Part shown: in pieces, positions 29,995-38,995 of the stretch
Numbering within the stretch: position 1 is the first letter of the stretch
Layout: each line of letters begins with the position of its first letter
Assembly: GCA_021741145.1 (NCBI GenBank)
Contig: JAIOYK010000010.1
Coordinates: 1 to 64,000 of the forward strand
Direction: 5' to 3'
DNA: 64,000 bases
Source: Rhodospirillum sp.
GTDB lineage: Bacteria > Pseudomonadota > Alphaproteobacteria > Rhodospirillales > Rhodospirillaceae
Position numbers and translations under genes: made by a program
Notes under the pieces: model-generated
What the model was told of the DNA's origin: nothing
The model's input: the letters and a program-made list of their open reading frames with translations, nothing else
Database searches by the model: none

Positions 29995-32900
29995 TTATTC
30001 CCTGCCGACCTTTAAGACGCCACTGTCCAACCAGTAGCCCGCTTCCTGCTCCCGTTCGACCCGCAGAGTTTGAAACGTTAGCTTCAACTTATCTCCGCAG
30101 GTTTCCCCGTTCCGGTCCACGGCGTCTTGGATCTCGAAATCTTCCATGGCGTCCTCACCGTCCTCGGGTGTGTTGCCGTCCCGGGCCAGGGTCACGGTCA
30201 GGGGCATGGCGTATTCCGCGGCGAACCGGCTGTCGCGGAAGCCCAGGAAGTACAGGGGCGTGGTTTTCCAGCGCTCCAGGGGCAATTGGCGATAACCGAT
30301 GAAGGCCGGGGGCGTCAGTGCCACCGAATGGGCGGTGTCGCCGGTTGCCTGGTCTAAATCGATGTCGCTGAAGACCAATTTGTTGTCCAGGATCTGGTCG
30401 TTCCGTTCCTGAACGCCGATGAAGCGCGCGGTGGAGCGCATGCGAATTTCGCTGGATCGGACCAGCATACCCTCGATCCGACCTTCGCCCACCTGGCAGA
30501 GGATGGCGCCCACGGCCGCGGTGGTTTTCGGGTCCTCGATGCGAAATGTCGGCGAATGGAAGGGATACCAATTGCCAATATCATAGCCGCTCATGGGAAT
30601 GACCCGATGAACGGGCAGGGGCATCAGGCCAAAGATGAAATCCTGGATGACGGGCATGGTCGAGGGGCGACCCGACAACAGCAGGACATCGCAATCATAG
30701 GCCCGGACCACGTCGCAAAGGTCTGTCAACATGGCCGCCACCACGCCCCGGACCGTCGCTTCCAGCCGCTTGGTCGTGGACCGGATCGCCACCGCCTCCA
30801 GGTGGAATCCCTGGGCGGCCTTGCGTTTCGCGGCATCTTCCAGGAATTCCCGGACCGGCGCGCCAATCAGCGTGCCCCCCTGGCCGAGAACATCGCCCAG
30901 GGTAAAGGACAGGGCGCGGTCCACACCCCTGGCATAGTCGGTTTCGTAGTGATTGATCAGCATCAGCGCGGCGGGCTTAAGGACATGATTGACGAAGAGG
31001 GAGCGACGTTGGCGCTCCTGCTGCGCCATCCCTTCCCGGTCTCCCCCGAACAGCTCCGACAGCAGGATGTTCGGATCGGCTACGCCGGCCATGGCCATGG
31101 CTTCGCCGATGCTGGGCAGGATCAGGGCCTCGATGATCTGCTTTAGGATATCGTCCCCGGCCAGCCGGAACCCTTCTCGGAACAATTGACGGGGCAGGAT
31201 GGTGCGGTCGTTGTCCACCACCTCGTGTTCGATGACCATCAAATCGGTGGTGCCGCCGCCCATGTCCATGCTGGCAATGCGCAGGGCGGGATGACCGTCC
31301 GGTGACTCGCGGCCCATGATGCTGAAAAAGTCCCGGGGGGAGCTTTGCAGCTTTTGGGTAATCTCGTTGTAGAGGTACACGAGATGGGTGGTGGTGGCTT
31401 CGTCCCAGTCCACCTTCAAACGGGGTTTCAGGCGGATCGGATTGCCGTCTTCCCAGTCCATGACCTTCCACAGCAGGTCGACGGCCTGTTTCGCCAGCCG
31501 CTTCATGACCCGCTGTTCCGCCACCGGCGTGGCGGAGGGCAGGGTCAGGATGACCGTGCGCAATTGGCGCGGTTCCTCCGACCGGGCGCGGTAGGCCCGG
31601 TTGCCCGGCGCATTGATTTGCGCCAGGGCATGGGTCAGCAACTCGATCAACATCAGCATGTACATGGAGGAGCGGGAATAGGCCGCTTCCATGCCCACGC
31701 TGGCGCCCGGATCTCCGGCCCGGGCCAGTCGTCCGTCCCGGGTCAGGCGGGACACCACGGGACCCTTGATGGACTTGGGTTGTTCGCCCCGGCGCAGGGT
31801 GCCGGTGTTGTTGACCCAGGGGCTCGGCCGGGCGGCGGTATCCCAAAGGTAGCGTTTGGGGCTGGACATGCCACTGGCCCCAAGGGTGCCGTCCGACTTC
31901 GAGGCGAGCCATGCGGCCTCCGGTCCCACCCGGACCGACGATGGCCACCAGAAGGCGTCCCGTTTGGGACGGCGGGACATGCGGGAATAGCTTTCCAGGT
32001 TGAAATCCGCCATGTGGAATTCCAGGCGGCTTTCAAAGGGCTCCGCGCAGATATGGGCCGGGTTGGACAGGTCGCGCAGTTCCAGCCGGTATAACTGGCT
32101 CATATCCACTCGCTGGGCCCCATCCCCTTCCTCGATGAACAGGCCGCAGGTCCGGCTGTTGCCGATGTCCAGCACCAAATCGACCGGAATGGGCTTTTTG
32201 CGGGGGCCGTAATCCTCTTCAACCAAGAAACGGAAGAGGGGGATGTTTGGCGAGACGATGGAATGGTCCACCCTTTGCCCCCAGTCCTCGCCATCCAGAT
32301 TGCCGGTCAGGGTTGCCAGGACGAGCAGGTAGTAGGCCCAATAGGCACCGGGATGGGGCAAGTCCTCCATGGTCTTGCGGCGGGCCTTGCCCGTGACAGT
32401 CCGGTTTTCCGCGTCCAGGTAAATGTCGCGCAACCAATCCCGGACCCAATCCTCCAACAGGTAGGATCGGAGGATGTCTGGCTGGTGGGCCACGCCGAAG
32501 TATTGGAGGTCCGTGGCGTCGCGGGGTTCTGGCATGGTGTAGGGGCCACCGTCCCGGGATTGGCAGACCAACGTGTCCAGGGCGATCGTGACCCGCCATT
32601 TGTTGCCGTCCTCGTCCGGTGTCTCCAAGCGGGTGATGAACAGGCGCGCCCAGTTGGTGGGGCCGGGCCAGAAGGAAACGTCGTCCTTGCCGCGGAAGAC
32701 GGGAAGAGGCAGCCACCGCCCCGACAACTTGTCGAAGGCTTGGTCCCCGTTGCGGGTAAGGACGTCGTCCTCCGGGGCGTAGCGCGTCCGCTTTTCACTG
32801 TCCCGGTGGTAGAACTGCCCTTCTTCATCTCGGATGACCGGGTGGATGTCCTCGGCCATTCGGCCTTGGCCGTCCTGCACATCGGACTTGCGTTCACACC

Positions 32901-33024
32901 AATAGGACCGGGACACGGATTTGGCGAACTCTTCGGGAAAGCCGAAGTCCAGGAACTGGATCCCCGAATTGGGAACCAGGGTCACGGTAGCGTCTGGTTT
33001 GAAGGGATACGGTTTTTTCAGCAT
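29995..33024 (-). CDS. SrfB-like protein with actin/Hsp70-type ATPase core
   Basis: The 1009-residue protein matches the SrfB family in length and motifs. An ASKHA (actin/Hsp70/sugar kinase) nucleotide fold is visible: phosphate-1 VLDIGNSRTCGLFIEEG (about residue 281), phosphate-2 MDMGGGTTDLMVIEH (about 587) and an adenosine motif LLLSGRPSTMPVI (about 781). About 270 N-terminal residues precede the fold. There is no membrane segment, so it is cytoplasmic. It is preceded by a 258-base gap from the SrfA-like gene and followed closely by SrfC. In Salmonella the srfABC genes are controlled by SsrB; their molecular task remains unclear. Confidence 0.82.
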   Translation of the reverse strand: MLKKPYPFKPDATVTLVPNSGIQFLDFGFPEEFAKSVSRSYWCERKSDVQDGQGRMAEDIHPVIRDEEGQFYHRDSEKRTRYAPEDDVLTRNGDQAFDKLSGRWLPLPVFRGKDDVSFWPGPTNWARLFITRLETPDEDGNKWRVTIALDTLVCQSRDGGPYTMPEPRDATDLQYFGVAHQPDILRSYLLEDWVRDWLRDIYLDAENRTVTGKARRKTMEDLPHPGAYWAYYLLVLATLTGNLDGEDWGQRVDHSIVSPNIPLFRFLVEEDYGPRKKPIPVDLVLDIGNSRTCGLFIEEGDGAQRVDMSQLYRLELRDLSNPAHICAEPFESRLEFHMADFNLESYSRMSRRPKRDAFWWPSSVRVGPEAAWLASKSDGTLGASGMSSPKRYLWDTAARPSPWVNNTGTLRRGEQPKSIKGPVVSRLTRDGRLARAGDPGASVGMEAAYSRSSMYMLMLIELLTHALAQINAPGNRAYRARSEEPRQLRTVILTLPSATPVAEQRVMKRLAKQAVDLLWKVMDWEDGNPIRLKPRLKVDWDEATTTHLVYLYNEITQKLQSSPRDFFSIMGRESPDGHPALRIASMDMGGGTTDLMVIEHEVVDNDRTILPRQLFREGFRLAGDDILKQIIEALILPSIGEAMAMAGVADPNILLSELFGGDREGMAQQERQRRSLFVNHVLKPAALMLINHYETDYARGVDRALSFTLGDVLGQGGTLIGAPVREFLEDAAKRKAAQGFHLEAVAIRSTTKRLEATVRGVVAAMLTDLCDVVRAYDCDVLLLSGRPSTMPVIQDFIFGLMPLPVHRVIPMSGYDIGNWYPFHSPTFRIEDPKTTAAVGAILCQVGEGRIEGMLVRSSEIRMRSTARFIGVQERNDQILDNKLVFSDIDLDQATGDTAHSVALTPPAFIGYRQLPLERWKTTPLYFLGFRDSRFAAEYAMPLTVTLARDGNTPEDGEDAMEDFEIQDAVDRNGETCGDKLKLTFQTLRVEREQEAGYWLDSGVLKVGRE

Positions 33025-33282
33025 TCACCGGACTCGTTTGACGCGGACCGATCCCCAGGAGAGAGAAAGCGGCCGGTTGACATCAGGATGGATCCCGTCA
33101 TGGACTGACCACGTTGGGACCCTCGTCTGCGGTTCACCTTTAGCCAAGAGCGCGCCGGGCCGGAAAGCTGGCGGGCCTTGGAGAGGAAGCGGGCCAGATC
33201 CAATCTTCCGAATTGGGCGGGCGCGAAGGATCGGGACGCGGAACCCGCGTCGGGGCGGTCCTATCCTATCCGGGGCTCGCGC

Positions 33283-34602
33283 CTAGGGCACGGTGAATTC
33301 CAGGACATCGGTCAATTCCCGGCCGCTGACGCGTCCGTCCTGGACGATCACCTCGTCGCCTTTTTTCAGTTGAACCTTGAATGGGATGGGGCCGGACCCC
33401 GGACCACGATGGGTGTAGTTGTGGACACGCACTTTATAGCGGCCGTCCGCTGGCATGGTTTCGAAGACCGTGTGTTCCACCGGATTGGGCAACCGTTGGC
33501 TCCCCGCGTTGGTGTCGATGTCCAATTCGCCGCCACAGGCCCGCGCATTCTGGAAGTTGATTTCCGTTCCGTCGGGGCAGACCACGTGGAGGTCCAGGTC
33601 CGAGGGGCCATCCCAACTCAAGGTCACGGTGACATCTCCGTCCCGTCCCCCCTCGTTGGCGACCCGTTCGGCGAACTCATCTTGTTCGACCTGGTGCTCT
33701 TCCCGGGGAGGCGTCACGCGGGCTTGGGTGTCGCATCGGGGCAAACGATTGAACTCCGCCAGCAAACGGTCAAGTTCCGCCCGTTGGTCCGGATCCTCGC
33801 CCGTGGTGTCCGGGGCGGCTCTGGTCGGAACAGGACAATGGTTGGACAAGAAACCAGTGCGATCCAGGCCACATCCGAGCAGGAGGACGTAGAAAATGGC
33901 GGCGATCAATAGGGCGAAGAGCAGCCAGAGAAGCCCTGTCAGCCAACCCAGGCTTTCCGTGACCACGCCATCCACAGCCACCGGGGCCACAACCACGGGA
34001 GCCGCCGCCAGGGTCGCCGCTGGCGCTTCCTTGGGCTTGACTGGGGGTGGTTCGGATAGGCGGACGAATTCCCGAAAGGGATCCTTGGAGGCGAATTGGT
34101 GTTCGGCTTCCACGCCCCAGTTCACGAGGACGGGCTGGTCACCAACCACATGGACATAGTCCAAGGGATTGATCCCGGACCTGTCCGGACCCGGCTTCAC
34201 CGCGGGAAGGGAGAGGGCGCTTTCCAAGACATCGGCCAGGTCCGTGGCTTCCCGGCGGCCACTGGCGCGCAGGTTGTCGATCTCGCCTCGGATCTGGCCG
34301 CGCAGGGTGTCAAGGCGGTCCAGGACGGCGGCCTGTTTGGCTTCGTCCAGGGAGGTCAGGGGAACGGGTGTCGTCCCCGTATCCGGGGATGTGCCATCCT
34401 CCACCTCTCCCTCGGGACCGTACCAGGAGACCTTGCCCATGGATCCGGGGACGGGTTCGGCGAACAAATCCGCCGCCGCGTCGCCCAGGGTCGCGCGCAG
34501 GTGTTCGTCCAGACGCTCCCAGTTATCGATGACCCGCTTGCCCAGGACGCCGCGGGGACGCAGTCCTGATAGGTTGGTGTCGGTGACCGGTTGACGTGTC
34601 AT
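33283..34602 (-). CDS. SrfA-like membrane protein with DUF2135/YfaP-like C-terminal domain
   Basis: The 439-residue protein has an N-terminal cytoplasmic region (LRPRGVLGKRVIDNWERL, KVSWYGPEGE, LSLPAVKPG) that fits SrfA family proteins. One membrane helix lies near residues 219-242 (LTGLLWLLFALLIAAIFYVLL). Beyond it are a short helical stretch and a beta-domain (about 320-439) with LSWDGPSDLDLHVVCPDG, GGELDIDTNAG and YKVRVHNYTHRGPG. That domain resembles YfaP/DUF2135 domains and is periplasmic by topology. The gene lies 3 bases from the protease gene. SrfA assignment rests on pattern and on the adjacent SrfB and SrfC. Confidence 0.65.
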   Translation of the reverse strand: MTRQPVTDTNLSGLRPRGVLGKRVIDNWERLDEHLRATLGDAAADLFAEPVPGSMGKVSWYGPEGEVEDGTSPDTGTTPVPLTSLDEAKQAAVLDRLDTLRGQIRGEIDNLRASGRREATDLADVLESALSLPAVKPGPDRSGINPLDYVHVVGDQPVLVNWGVEAEHQFASKDPFREFVRLSEPPPVKPKEAPAATLAAAPVVVAPVAVDGVVTESLGWLTGLLWLLFALLIAAIFYVLLLGCGLDRTGFLSNHCPVPTRAAPDTTGEDPDQRAELDRLLAEFNRLPRCDTQARVTPPREEHQVEQDEFAERVANEGGRDGDVTVTLSWDGPSDLDLHVVCPDGTEINFQNARACGGELDIDTNAGSQRLPNPVEHTVFETMPADGRYKVRVHNYTHRGPGSGPIPFKVQLKKGDEVIVQDGRVSGRELTDVLEFTVP

Positions 34603-34605
34603 GGC

Positions 34606-35862
34606 CTATTCCGCCGCCGGGGTCGAGGGGGTTGGGCCGGTTGCATCGGCGCCGTTGGAGGGAGCGACCGAGGGGGCCGTGCCGTCCTCGGCCGGAGCGG
34701 ATTGACCTCCGGCCGTGGGGTCGCAGGGGCCGTTGACCACCGAGGGGTCCACGCCCGCGGCGCGGATGAACCGGCCTAGGGAGTCCGGATCAAGGGCGTA
34801 GTTCAGCCGCCCTTCCTGTTCGGCGCGGATAAAGGTGTTGATGCCGACCACCCGGCCACAGAGGTCGACCAGGGGACCGCCGCTATTGCCGGGGGTCACC
34901 TGGGCGGAATGAATGACGATGTTGAGCGAGCCATGCGGCTGAATGGCGTTGACCGTGCCTTCGGTTACCGCTGGCGCTGGCGCGGTTCCGCCCTGGCCGC
35001 TGAACAGGGCCTGAAAACGCTGGTCCGTCTCCATGACCATGCCAGGGTAACCGGCCGCGACCACATGGGACATGCGTGCGGGAATGGGGCCAAGGGACAG
35101 GGAGCGGAGGGCCGATCCATCGCCCGAAATCCGCAGAAGCGCGAAGTCGGGTTTGCCTGGACTGGTTTCTGGTGTTTCCGACAGGACCGTGGCTTGAAGG
35201 GGGGGCATTGACGCATTGGTCACATGAAGACTGTCGCCGGGTTGAAGGTCACCGGCCACATGGCTGTTGGTCATGACCGTATTGGGGGCGACGACGAAGC
35301 CGGATCCGTGGCCCGTGATCCGCCCCTCGCTATCGGAGCGAACCACCAGGACAACGGCCTTATCCATGTAATCGATCAGAGATCCGGCCTCGGCTGGGGT
35401 GTTCGGCGGAAGACTGGTTTGGGGCATGGGAAGTTGACTGGCCGCCGGAGGGGGCAGGGCTTGCCAATCCTCGGGCGAGAGGGTCGTGCCTTCGGGGACG
35501 GCGAAGGCCCCGTTGGAGACACAAACATTGGCGCTCAAGAGTGTCCGCAGCCGCGCGATCCGCTCTTCCAAGGTTCGGTTGGCTTCCGCCCGCCCATCGA
35601 GCAAGGCCTGATCGATCGCTGGCCCCTGGGTGTCGTCGGGATAGCGGAGGACGCCAGGAATCAGGAGGATGAGCAGAACCACCGCCGCCACCGCGCAGGC
35701 GATGGCCACGGGCAACCAAGAGTGGCGAACAACAACCCGGGGGGAGAGGGGCGTGCTTCCCTCGCCCGCGATTCCATCCGTGGTCGTCTCCGACGCGGGA
35801 GTCGCGTCCGGCGGCTTGGCTTGGGACCCCTGGTTCTCCGTTCCATCAGACTGTTGTGCCAT
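34606..35862 (-). CDS. Membrane-anchored trypsin-like serine protease of the srf array
   Basis: The 418-residue protein has a short cytoplasmic tail, one membrane helix near residues 50-70 (LPVAIACAVAAVVLLILLIPG) and a periplasmic chymotrypsin-fold domain. The catalytic triad is visible: His in TNSHVAG (about residue 199), Asp in DFALLRI (about 239) and Ser in GNSGGPLV (about 324). No PDZ domain is present, unlike DegP/DegS; the C-terminal 50 residues are low-complexity Pro, Ala and Thr. Encoded between a vWA protein and the SrfA-like protein, it probably processes a partner in the array. Confidence 0.85.
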   Translation of the reverse strand: MAQQSDGTENQGSQAKPPDATPASETTTDGIAGEGSTPLSPRVVVRHSWLPVAIACAVAAVVLLILLIPGVLRYPDDTQGPAIDQALLDGRAEANRTLEERIARLRTLLSANVCVSNGAFAVPEGTTLSPEDWQALPPPAASQLPMPQTSLPPNTPAEAGSLIDYMDKAVVLVVRSDSEGRITGHGSGFVVAPNTVMTNSHVAGDLQPGDSLHVTNASMPPLQATVLSETPETSPGKPDFALLRISGDGSALRSLSLGPIPARMSHVVAAGYPGMVMETDQRFQALFSGQGGTAPAPAVTEGTVNAIQPHGSLNIVIHSAQVTPGNSGGPLVDLCGRVVGINTFIRAEQEGRLNYALDPDSLGRFIRAAGVDPSVVNGPCDPTAGGQSAPAEDGTAPSVAPSNGADATGPTPSTPAAE

Positions 35863-35895
35863 GACTCCACCGATCCTTCAGATTGGAAACGTTCA

Positions 35896-37038
35896 CTATC
35901 GACAGGCCGCGGGTAGGTTCTGTCCCGAAGCTTGGCGGAGGCTTTCGGTCAACGCGCTGGCGTCGCCCACGTCGAAATATTGCCCCTTGGTATTGGCCGA
36001 AATGCACTTAAGGCTCTCAATGCCCCGGCTGAGGGCCACGACATGAATGTTGATACCCGGTGCCTGTTGTTCCACTTGACTCGCCGCCGCGCAGGGGTCT
36101 CCCCGACAGGAGTCCTCACCGTCGGATAGAAGCACGACGTTTACGGGTTCCGATGGGTCGGTGGCCCCGGACAAGCCAGGCAAAGCGGCGATGGCCTGGG
36201 CCAGGGCGGTATCCCCTTCTAGGTTGGAGCCTTGGATCTTCCGCTTCAACCCGGGCCGTTCGCCGGGGCCATAGCTGCCCCGATCACGGGGGGGGCCGCA
36301 AGGAGAGAAGGTGACATAGCGGAAGGTGATATCTTGTTCGGAGGAGTCCACGAGATTGACCAAGGCGTCCTTGGCCAATTCGATGCGCTTGGGGCCTCCA
36401 ACGCGGTCCATGTCGAGAGCAAGCTGTTGGATTTCCCGTTGCAACCCCATGCCGCCGAGCAAACCAGCGATGGGGTTGGAACTCAAGGCCTGGGCCTTGC
36501 TCTCCAATCGGAGGTAGCGCTGCATCAGGGACGGAGGCATCTCGTAGGCCCAATTCATGCTAGGTGAAACATCCAGAACCAGCATCACTTCCGAGGAGGG
36601 GATGATTGGGCACTCCTCCGTTGGGGTCTTTAACCGGGCCTGTTCCGGTTCCGCGGGTGCCTGTGGGGAGGGTGTGTCAGGTCGGGGCGCATCAGGTTGG
36701 GGCGTGTCAGGTTGGGGTGTTTGAGGCGGGGGCGCCGGCTCGGGGTCCGGTGGCGGGGTGACCGGCTCGGGTTCCGGTTCAGGGCAGTCTGGGGTCAGGG
36801 AAAGGCGTCTTTCCAGCACCGCGACGTCCCCATTCAATGCCCGTTCCCGATCCTTCAGGGCCTCCAGACGGGGGTCCGGAGGGAATTCGGGTGCCTCGCA
36901 CCAGGCGATCCCTGACCCCAGACCCGGGATGACCAACCCGCAAGCCGTAAAGGCCAACCACCCGATTCCGATCAGGATAAAGCCCAGAATTACCGCAAAA
37001 ATCTTGCCCACGCGTTTTCCCCGGATCGGTTGGATCAC
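35896..37038 (-). CDS. Membrane-anchored vWA protein with proline-rich stalk
   Basis: The 380-residue protein has an N-terminal membrane helix (about residues 13-35) and then a proline-rich stalk. The stalk includes QPDTPQPDAPRPDTPSPQ, encoded by near-identical 15-base repeats. The vWA domain follows, with a complete metal site LDVSPSM (about 155-161) and VVLLSDGEDSCRGDPC. Several Cys pairs in the outer domain suggest disulfides, consistent with a periplasmic site. It is the second vWA protein of the array. It precedes the protease gene by 33 bases. Confidence 0.82.
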   Translation of the reverse strand: MIQPIRGKRVGKIFAVILGFILIGIGWLAFTACGLVIPGLGSGIAWCEAPEFPPDPRLEALKDRERALNGDVAVLERRLSLTPDCPEPEPEPVTPPPDPEPAPPPQTPQPDTPQPDAPRPDTPSPQAPAEPEQARLKTPTEECPIIPSSEVMLVLDVSPSMNWAYEMPPSLMQRYLRLESKAQALSSNPIAGLLGGMGLQREIQQLALDMDRVGGPKRIELAKDALVNLVDSSEQDITFRYVTFSPCGPPRDRGSYGPGERPGLKRKIQGSNLEGDTALAQAIAALPGLSGATDPSEPVNVVLLSDGEDSCRGDPCAAASQVEQQAPGINIHVVALSRGIESLKCISANTKGQYFDVGDASALTESLRQASGQNLPAACR

Positions 37039-37069
37039 TTCATGATCGTATAGGCCCCGCCAACCGTGT

Positions 37070-37582
37070 CTATTCCTGTCTTACGGTCGCGAGGTAGGCC
37101 TCGATCAAACGCTTGCGCTCTTCGACGGACTCCCGCAATTGGGTGATTTCGGCCGCTGAAACGCCGGGATCATCCATGTGTTCGAGCTCCGCTTTGGCCC
37201 GCGCGAGTTCCTGTTCCAGGACCTGAATCTGGGCGGCCTGTCGGTCGGTGTTCCCTTCCAGGGCGGACAGCTCCAGGTCCAAGGATTGGAGCGATCCCCG
37301 CTGATCCGCGACAACCCGTTCCAGGGCGGACCGGTTCTTAGCCAGGGATTGGGCTTGGCTTTCCATTTCCTGGCGTTCGGCTTGGGTGAGCTCTTTCTCA
37401 CGCCTGAGAGTCGCGACTTCGTTTCGGACCTGATCCAGGTTGGCGGAAAAGCCCCCTGTCGCGGTACAGGCGAGGGAGGTTGCGACGTTTCGCACTTGCG
37501 TCGGATCGCATTGTTGGGCGGTACATGCTCCCAGGGCGAGGGCTCCGGTAATCGCCAAGGGCAAGACAAAACGGGGCATCAC
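37070..37582 (-). CDS. Coiled-coil lipoprotein of the srf array
   Basis: The 170-residue protein starts with a lipoprotein signal: hydrophobic LPLAITGALALGAC, with Cys at about residue 20 as the likely acylation site. From about residue 50 onward it is strongly heptad-patterned (QVRNEVATLRREKELTQAER, LERVVADQRGSLQSL, QELARAKAELEHM), so a long coiled coil is expected. It is probably anchored to the outer or inner membrane and reaches into the periplasm. It lies 31 bases upstream of the membrane-anchored vWA gene. Confidence 0.75.
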   Translation of the reverse strand: MMPRFVLPLAITGALALGACTAQQCDPTQVRNVATSLACTATGGFSANLDQVRNEVATLRREKELTQAERQEMESQAQSLAKNRSALERVVADQRGSLQSLDLELSALEGNTDRQAAQIQVLEQELARAKAELEHMDDPGVSAAEITQLRESVEERKRLIEAYLATVRQE

Positions 37583-37721
37583 TTCTTTCCCTTATCTTCT
37601 AAACGGCGGATCGTGCCCGCACTCATGGCTTCGGAGGACGGCCACCCGGACTGGAGCGAAGTCCGGCGGGGCGGCTTGGTCCAAGATCGGGTCGAGACGG
37701 TCGGAGGACCTTTGATTTCCG

Positions 37722-38486
37722 TTAGGCGGACGGCTTCGTCGCGTCTTCGGGGCCGATGGTCCCTTCCAGGATCGCGATATCCTTATCGAGTTTTGTCCGT
37801 TCGGCGATTAAATTTTTCTTGATGGTTTTCAGTTCCGCCTTTGCCTTGGCGTTTTCGCTTTTCTTGTCCTTGGAGGGTGTCTTGTCCGCATCCAAGGCGG
37901 CTTCGGCGGTCTTGATTTGGTTGTCCAGTTTCTCGCGGACAGCTCCCATGCGCTTCAGGTCGGCTTTCGCCGATGCGATGGCCTGAACCAAGGCGACGTT
38001 CTGAGATTGGTTGGCCGCCTGTAGCTTTCGGAGCGTTTCGATCTTGGCCTTATGCGAGGCAACCAAGCCAGCGGCGACCTCCCGCGCATTCTTGGCCTTG
38101 TCGACTTCGCTTTTTAAGGTGTCGCGCGTTTGGATCAGGGACAGCTTCTCTGTTTCCATGCCCTTCTGGTTTTCGGCGAGCGCGTATCCACCCGCGCCGC
38201 CAAGGGCCGCTCCGGCCACGCCTCCGGCGACACAGCTTTCGACATTGCCACCGATGAGAAAGCCCAATCCGCATCCCACGGCACCCAAGGCAACTGCACC
38301 GGTAACCGTGTACTCTGTCGTGTAATCATCAAGAGCGTCGGTCGTATTCGCGGTCCCGGTTCCAGTTCCAGCCGCCGTCGTAACGCAACCACTCAAAAGT
38401 GAAACGGACAGAATAGCTGCGGTCAATAGTTTGTAACTGCTCATATTCAGTTTGTAACTGCTCATATTCAGTTTGTAACCACTCAT
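37722..38486 (-). CDS. Glycine-zipper lipoprotein, first gene of the srf array
   Basis: From the ATG at 38486 the product is 254 residues. A lipoprotein signal is clear (LTAAILSVSLLSGC, Cys near residue 33). A glycine-rich two-helix segment follows (GAVALGAVGCGLGFLIGG, VAGGVAGAALGGAGGYALA), typical of glycine-zipper 2TM domains. The remaining 150 residues are lysine-rich coiled coil (LKSEVDKAKNAREV and LKTIKKNLIAERTKLDKDI). Three start-like ATGs lie in tandem repeats, at 38486, 38465 and 38444; the first has a GGGGG stretch 5 bases upstream. Glycine zippers often form pores or insert into the outer membrane. Confidence 0.72.
   Translation of the reverse strand: MSGYKLNMSSYKLNMSSYKLLTAAILSVSLLSGCVTTAAGTGTGTANTTDALDDYTTEYTVTGAVALGAVGCGLGFLIGGNVESCVAGGVAGAALGGAGGYALAENQKGMETEKLSLIQTRDTLKSEVDKAKNAREVAAGLVASHKAKIETLRKLQAANQSQNVALVQAIASAKADLKRMGAVREKLDNQIKTAEAALDADKTPSKDKKSENAKAKAELKTIKKNLIAERTKLDKDIAILEGTIGPEDATKPSA
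38424..38486 (-). repeat. Three 21-bp tandem repeats duplicating the lipoprotein start
   Basis: Each unit begins with ATG and reads Met-Ser-(Gly/Ser)-Tyr-Lys-Leu. Units 1 and 2 differ by two bases; unit 3 diverges only in its last few. The repeat adds 7 residues per copy before the lipoprotein signal and offers three possible start codons. Confidence 0.85.
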
Positions 38487-38573
38487 ATTCGCCCCCGATG
38501 GATGGTACCGCTTGAAGGTTCTAGCTCGCCAGCTAAGGATATGCGCCTTATGATGGTTTGTCATTCTAGGGAC

Positions 38574-38602
38574 AATTCAGATTGTTGGGAAGCTCAAGTC
38601 AA
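38574..38602 (-). promoter_or_regulatory. Candidate sigma-70-like promoter of the srf array
   Basis: On the minus strand TTGACT (38602-38597) is followed by a 17-base spacer and TGAATT (38579-38574), about 90 bases before the lipoprotein start. The surroundings are AT-rich. The match to -35 is good and to -10 modest. No operator is recognised. Confidence 0.35.
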
Positions 38603-38995
38603 GAAAAATTACTAAGAATTGAGGGAAATAGCCTGGATACGCCTGGGAATATCTTCTGACGGAATGTGATCGGCCCATGAGACGGTCGGCCTTGTGCAGG
38701 AGGTATACCGGGATTATGCCGATTGGTTTGGCGAATCGGTGTTTCAATCATTCATAAAATGTCCGGACCCGCGATCGGGCTCCATCCCAAGGACGGACAT
38801 CACCTTGGTGGTCATCCGCGAAGAGGTCCAGGGCCAGGGTGTCATCGGCGGTTTGGCGGTTTTGCTCCGCGGGGTCGGACAGGGCTGATTCGAGGACGGC
38901 ATCGATTTCGGGGTTCTCACCCCCCTTAGTTTTGTTCACTCCATCGGAAGTGTATAGGGCGCGCGGGTGGAAGGCCGGTTCATTCTTCATTCAAA
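38603..38995. other. Spacer without a convincing gene
   Basis: Only short frames are present. An 80-codon minus-strand frame (38748-38990) has acidic character (LALDLFADDHQGDVRPWDG) but no motif, no good ribosome site and no match I recognise. The stretch separates the divergent srf array and PepSY genes and probably carries regulatory DNA. Confidence 0.4.

Noticed and set aside
33018..33203. A 61-codon frame between the SrfA-like and SrfB-like genes
   Set aside because: Basic, motif-free sequence that overlaps the srfB start in another frame; a leader peptide cannot be ruled out but is not supported.
38748..38990. An 80-codon minus-strand frame upstream of the srf array
   Set aside because: No ribosome site, no recognisable motif, and it lies in the divergent promoter region.
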